In this document: positions 6,803 through 8,152 of the stretch, piece after piece
Layout: each line of letters begins with the position of its first letter
Position numbering within the stretch: position 1 is the stretch's first letter
Assembly (NCBI GenBank): GCA_050305935.1
Contig: JBNLGG010000111.1
Span: 1 to 8,152, forward strand
DNA: 8,152 bases
Reading direction: 5' to 3'
From: CAJXNP01 sp050305935
GTDB lineage: Bacteria > Bacteroidota > Bacteroidia > Cytophagales > Cyclobacteriaceae
Translations under genes and position numbers: made by a program
Notes under the pieces: model-generated
What the model was told of the DNA's origin: nothing
Databases searched by the model: none
Seen by the model: the letters and a program-made list of their open reading frames with translations, nothing else

Positions 6803-7036
6803 TTAGTTTTTAATTTGAATTTTCTCCATTAATTCATCCATTTTGGCTTTGTATTCTTCCGCATCCTCATAGCGATGAAGCTGTCGCGCATCTTCCATTT
6901 TGTGTTCCAATTCCACTATCTGCAACGCTGTTTTTGCCTGCTCAATATCAACGACATTTTTATAGGGAGATTCCAGCTCGCATCTTTCGAGGTATTCAAT
7001 CGCCTTAGCTGTATATTCCATGGTTTTTTTCATCAT
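6803..7036 (-). CDS. Small coiled-coil protein with a UVR-like motif
   Basis: A 77-residue, charged, helical protein with no signal peptide or membrane segment, so probably cytoplasmic. Residues 43-69 match the spacing of the UVR motif that links UvrB and UvrC and also occurs in McsA and ClpC: 'LE..M..A', then 'YEDAEEYKAK', then 'M..L'. The motif's usual phenylalanine is replaced by tyrosine (YEDA). The first 40 residues (KAIEYLERCELES...) look helical and match no family I know. M1 and M2 are adjacent (ATG at 7034-7036 and 7031-7033), and a third Met at position 6 could also start translation. The gene converges on the ETF operon and shares its terminator. A protein-docking or dimerisation role is plausible, but there is no direct evidence of one. 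Confidence 0.68.
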   Translation of the reverse strand: MMKKTMEYTAKAIEYLERCELESPYKNVVDIEQAKTALQIVELEHKMEDARQLHRYEDAEEYKAKMDELMEKIQIKN

Positions 7037-7220
7037 ACTTGTTTTTTGGATGAATAACGAATCAAAAAGTGTGTAATGAATTTACAAATGACCGGTTTTT
7101 GATTTTATGATAAATGTCAATTTTAGGAAAAATAGCAGGTGGAAGGCAAGTGTTAAAATGGGTAGAGACCTTGCTTTAGATCAAAACGCCGGTTCATGAC
7201 AATGCTATTTTTAATGGTTA
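7037..7220. other. Intergenic region between divergent genes, nothing recognised
   Basis: AT-rich non-coding DNA between the minus-strand 77-residue gene and the promoter of the small membrane-protein gene. The promoter of the minus-strand gene should lie here, but none of the CAAA sequences is followed by TA at the spacing needed for a reverse-strand TAnnTTTG box. I see no hairpin, repeat or RNA gene. Confidence 0.4.
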
Positions 7221-7248
7221 TTGAAACTTAAAAAATCTGTTAGATTTG
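7221..7248 (+). promoter_or_regulatory. Bacteroidota housekeeping promoter (TTG-N17-TAGATTTG)
   Basis: TTG at 7221-7223, a 17-base spacer, then TAGATTTG at 7241-7248, an exact match to the TAnnTTTG -7 box with a -33 element at a permitted distance. Transcription would start near 7255, about 13 bases before the ATG at 7268. AGGAG at 7250-7254 would then lie at or just before the RNA start, so it probably does not serve as a ribosome site. This is the only full promoter match I found in the window. Confidence 0.7.
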
Positions 7249-7267
7249 TAGGAGATATATTAAAGAT

Positions 7268-7606
7268 ATGGAAGACATATCTTCTATAAATATGTTATGC
7301 ACAAAAAATAATCACATGTACAAGATGAACTTTTTTAACAAGTACATATTCAAATATGGAGCGATATACATTTTAATGTTAATCGCCATGCAGCTAACTC
7401 AAAACTTATTTCCCAGCTTATACACAATATCAAACGAATCTGGTTCAGTTACTCAAACTTCTTTATTTGCACTATATCAACCTCAATTCTTCGCTTTAAT
7501 TCCAGCAATATTTATACTAATGGACCTTCGTAAACATAGCAAAATTGCGTTCTTTATTCCGTTACTAACAATACGTATCCACCTTGTAAAGTACACCTAT
7601 CTTTAA
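7268..7606 (+). CDS. AT-rich small membrane protein, probably truncated by IS66
   Basis: I do not recognise the family. The 112-residue frame is clearly more AT-rich than its neighbours and has a polar N-terminus, then hydrophobic segments at about 30-48 (YGAIYILMLIAMQL) and 72-87 (PQFFALIPAIFILMDL), and a third that begins at KIAFFIPLLT (91-100). The third segment breaks off, and the last six codons (VKYTYL, then stop) appear to belong to the end of an IS66-family element starting near 7586. The gene was therefore probably longer and its 3' part displaced. A Met at residue 20 (7325) just before the first membrane segment is an alternative start; the ATG at 7268 fits the promoter better. The low G+C suggests acquired DNA, but that is a weak argument for so short a gene. 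Confidence 0.55.
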   Translation: MEDISSINMLCTKNNHMYKMNFFNKYIFKYGAIYILMLIAMQLTQNLFPSLYTISNESGSVTQTSLFALYQPQFFALIPAIFILMDLRKHSKIAFFIPLLTIRIHLVKYTYL

Positions 7607-8152
7607 AGTCATTTGTCGGTTATCTTTGGCAGGGATAGTTTTTCCAATTTGCCGGAAGCAGGTCGTCGATTTTATTGATGGGATGATCCTGTATCCTTGT
7701 CAGGATATCGGTAAGCCATTCGCAAGGGTCTACATCATTCTTTTTGCATGTGCCTATGAGTGAATAGATCATCGCCGCTCGTTGGGCAGCCTCGTGCGAT
7801 CCGGCAAAGAGATAATTTTTTCTCCCCAAAGCTACCGGCCGGATTGAGTTTTCAACCCAGTTGTTATCGATTTCATATCTGCCATCTTCCAGGTATCGCT
7901 CCAGGCGCACCCACATGCCCAGCGTGTAGGATATCGCTTTGCCGATTTTGCTCTGCGGCAGCACTTTCGATCCTTCTACAGGAGCATTTTCCAACAGCCA
8001 GTTTTTGAGCTCTTTCATGACGGGGTATGATTTCTCATCCCGTAGTACTTTCCTGGCTTCATGATCAAGGCTTTTCTCTCTTGCCTGCTGCTCTATATCA
8101 TATAGCTTTTGCATTTCCGATAGCACATGAGTTGCCCGCAACTTATCTGTAT
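7586..8152 (-). mobile_element. IS66-family insertion sequence, one end (partial)
   Basis: The element is identified by its transposase. Its inner boundary is placed at GTAAAGTACACC (from 7586), because IS66 ends generally begin with GTAA and this lies 34 bases beyond the transposase stop, where the small membrane-protein frame appears to break. The other end is outside the window, so the terminal repeat and target duplication cannot be confirmed. If the boundary is right, the eight bases before it, TCCACCTT (7578-7585), should recur just past the far end. Confidence 0.7.
7620..8152 (-). CDS. tnpC: IS66-family transposase, C-terminal part (runs off the window)
   Basis: The DDE transposase of IS66-type elements, which cuts and joins the element ends. 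The visible 177 or so codons cover the C-terminal third. They contain the conserved core YEIDNNWVENSIRP, in which the glutamate of NNWVEN is the likely last catalytic residue, followed by LGRKNYLFAGS. The small C-terminal domain follows (SLIGTCKKNDVDPCEWL, then IDDLLPANW). The frame stays open to the right edge: the codons before the apparent TTG at 8139-8141 read T-D-K and continue the helical linker (LSEMQKLYDIEQQARE), so that TTG is not a true start. The catalytic aspartates, zinc-finger region and any TnpA/TnpB genes lie outside. What is visible has no frameshift or internal stop. The stop is TAA (7620-7622 on the plus strand). Confidence 0.95.
   Translation of the reverse strand, partial: TDKLRATHVLSEMQKLYDIEQQAREKSLDHEARKVLRDEKSYPVMKELKNWLLENAPVEGSKVLPQSKIGKAISYTLGMWVRLERYLEDGRYEIDNNWVENSIRPVALGRKNYLFAGSHEAAQRAAMIYSLIGTCKKNDVDPCEWLTDILTRIQDHPINKIDDLLPANWKNYPCQR

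Noticed and set aside
6875..7057. 60-codon plus-strand frame opposite the UVR-like gene
   Set aside because: It is phenylalanine- and cysteine-rich, as expected of the antisense of a lysine- and glutamate-rich coiled coil. The minus-strand product is the more protein-like.
7760..8008. 82-codon plus-strand frame inside the transposase
   Set aside because: Antisense of the conserved IS66 transposase core; no independent support.

Overview
The window looks like chromosomal DNA from a Bacteroidota bacterium, probably of the Cytophagales type. The evidence is moderate G+C, sparse Shine-Dalgarno sites, a signal peptide ending in a Gly-Gln junction, an acyl-CoA desaturase and an ECF sigma factor of the kinds I associate with that phylum, and one exact match to the Bacteroidota promoter form TTG-N17-TAnnTTTG. 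The genus cannot be named from sequence alone.

Layout. Bases 1-50 hold the last 15 codons of a gene entering from the left, whose tail reads like the end of an ABC-transporter ATPase. It overlaps the start of an outer-membrane beta-barrel protein (19-1245). An ECF sigma factor (1320-1910) and a membrane acyl-CoA desaturase (1996-2778) follow on the same strand, closed by a strong intrinsic terminator (2798-2834). After a 273-base gap come etfB (3052-3927), etfA (3952-4971) and a large acyl-CoA dehydrogenase (5014-6720), tightly spaced and closed by a terminator that works on both strands (6724-6752). A 77-residue UVR-motif-like protein lies on the minus strand (6803-7036). A second gap (7037-7267) carries the promoter of an AT-rich small membrane-protein gene (7268-7606). 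That gene appears to be cut by an IS66-family element whose transposase C-terminus fills the right edge (7620 to beyond 8152, minus strand).

How the genes work together. The core is a lipid and acyl-CoA redox block. The desaturase would put a double bond into acyl chains. The ETF-dehydrogenase operon would oxidise an acyl-CoA and pass the electrons to the ETF flavins. Both ETF subunits carry motifs I associate with the NADH-linked, electron-bifurcating (FixAB/Bcd-Etf) branch, not with the short housekeeping ETF. No fixC, fixX or quinone-oxidoreductase gene is in view, so the final electron acceptor is unknown. The ECF sigma factor just upstream of the desaturase could control it, but no promoter evidence supports this.

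I found no clearly new multi-gene system. The most interesting points are the bifurcating-type ETF paired with a large dehydrogenase, the IS66-interrupted gene with its promoter intact, the stand-alone UVR-like protein, and the ECF sigma factor with a vestigial C-terminal extension and no visible anti-sigma partner. No CRISPR array, tRNA or rRNA was seen, and no stretch longer than 300 bases lacks a gene.
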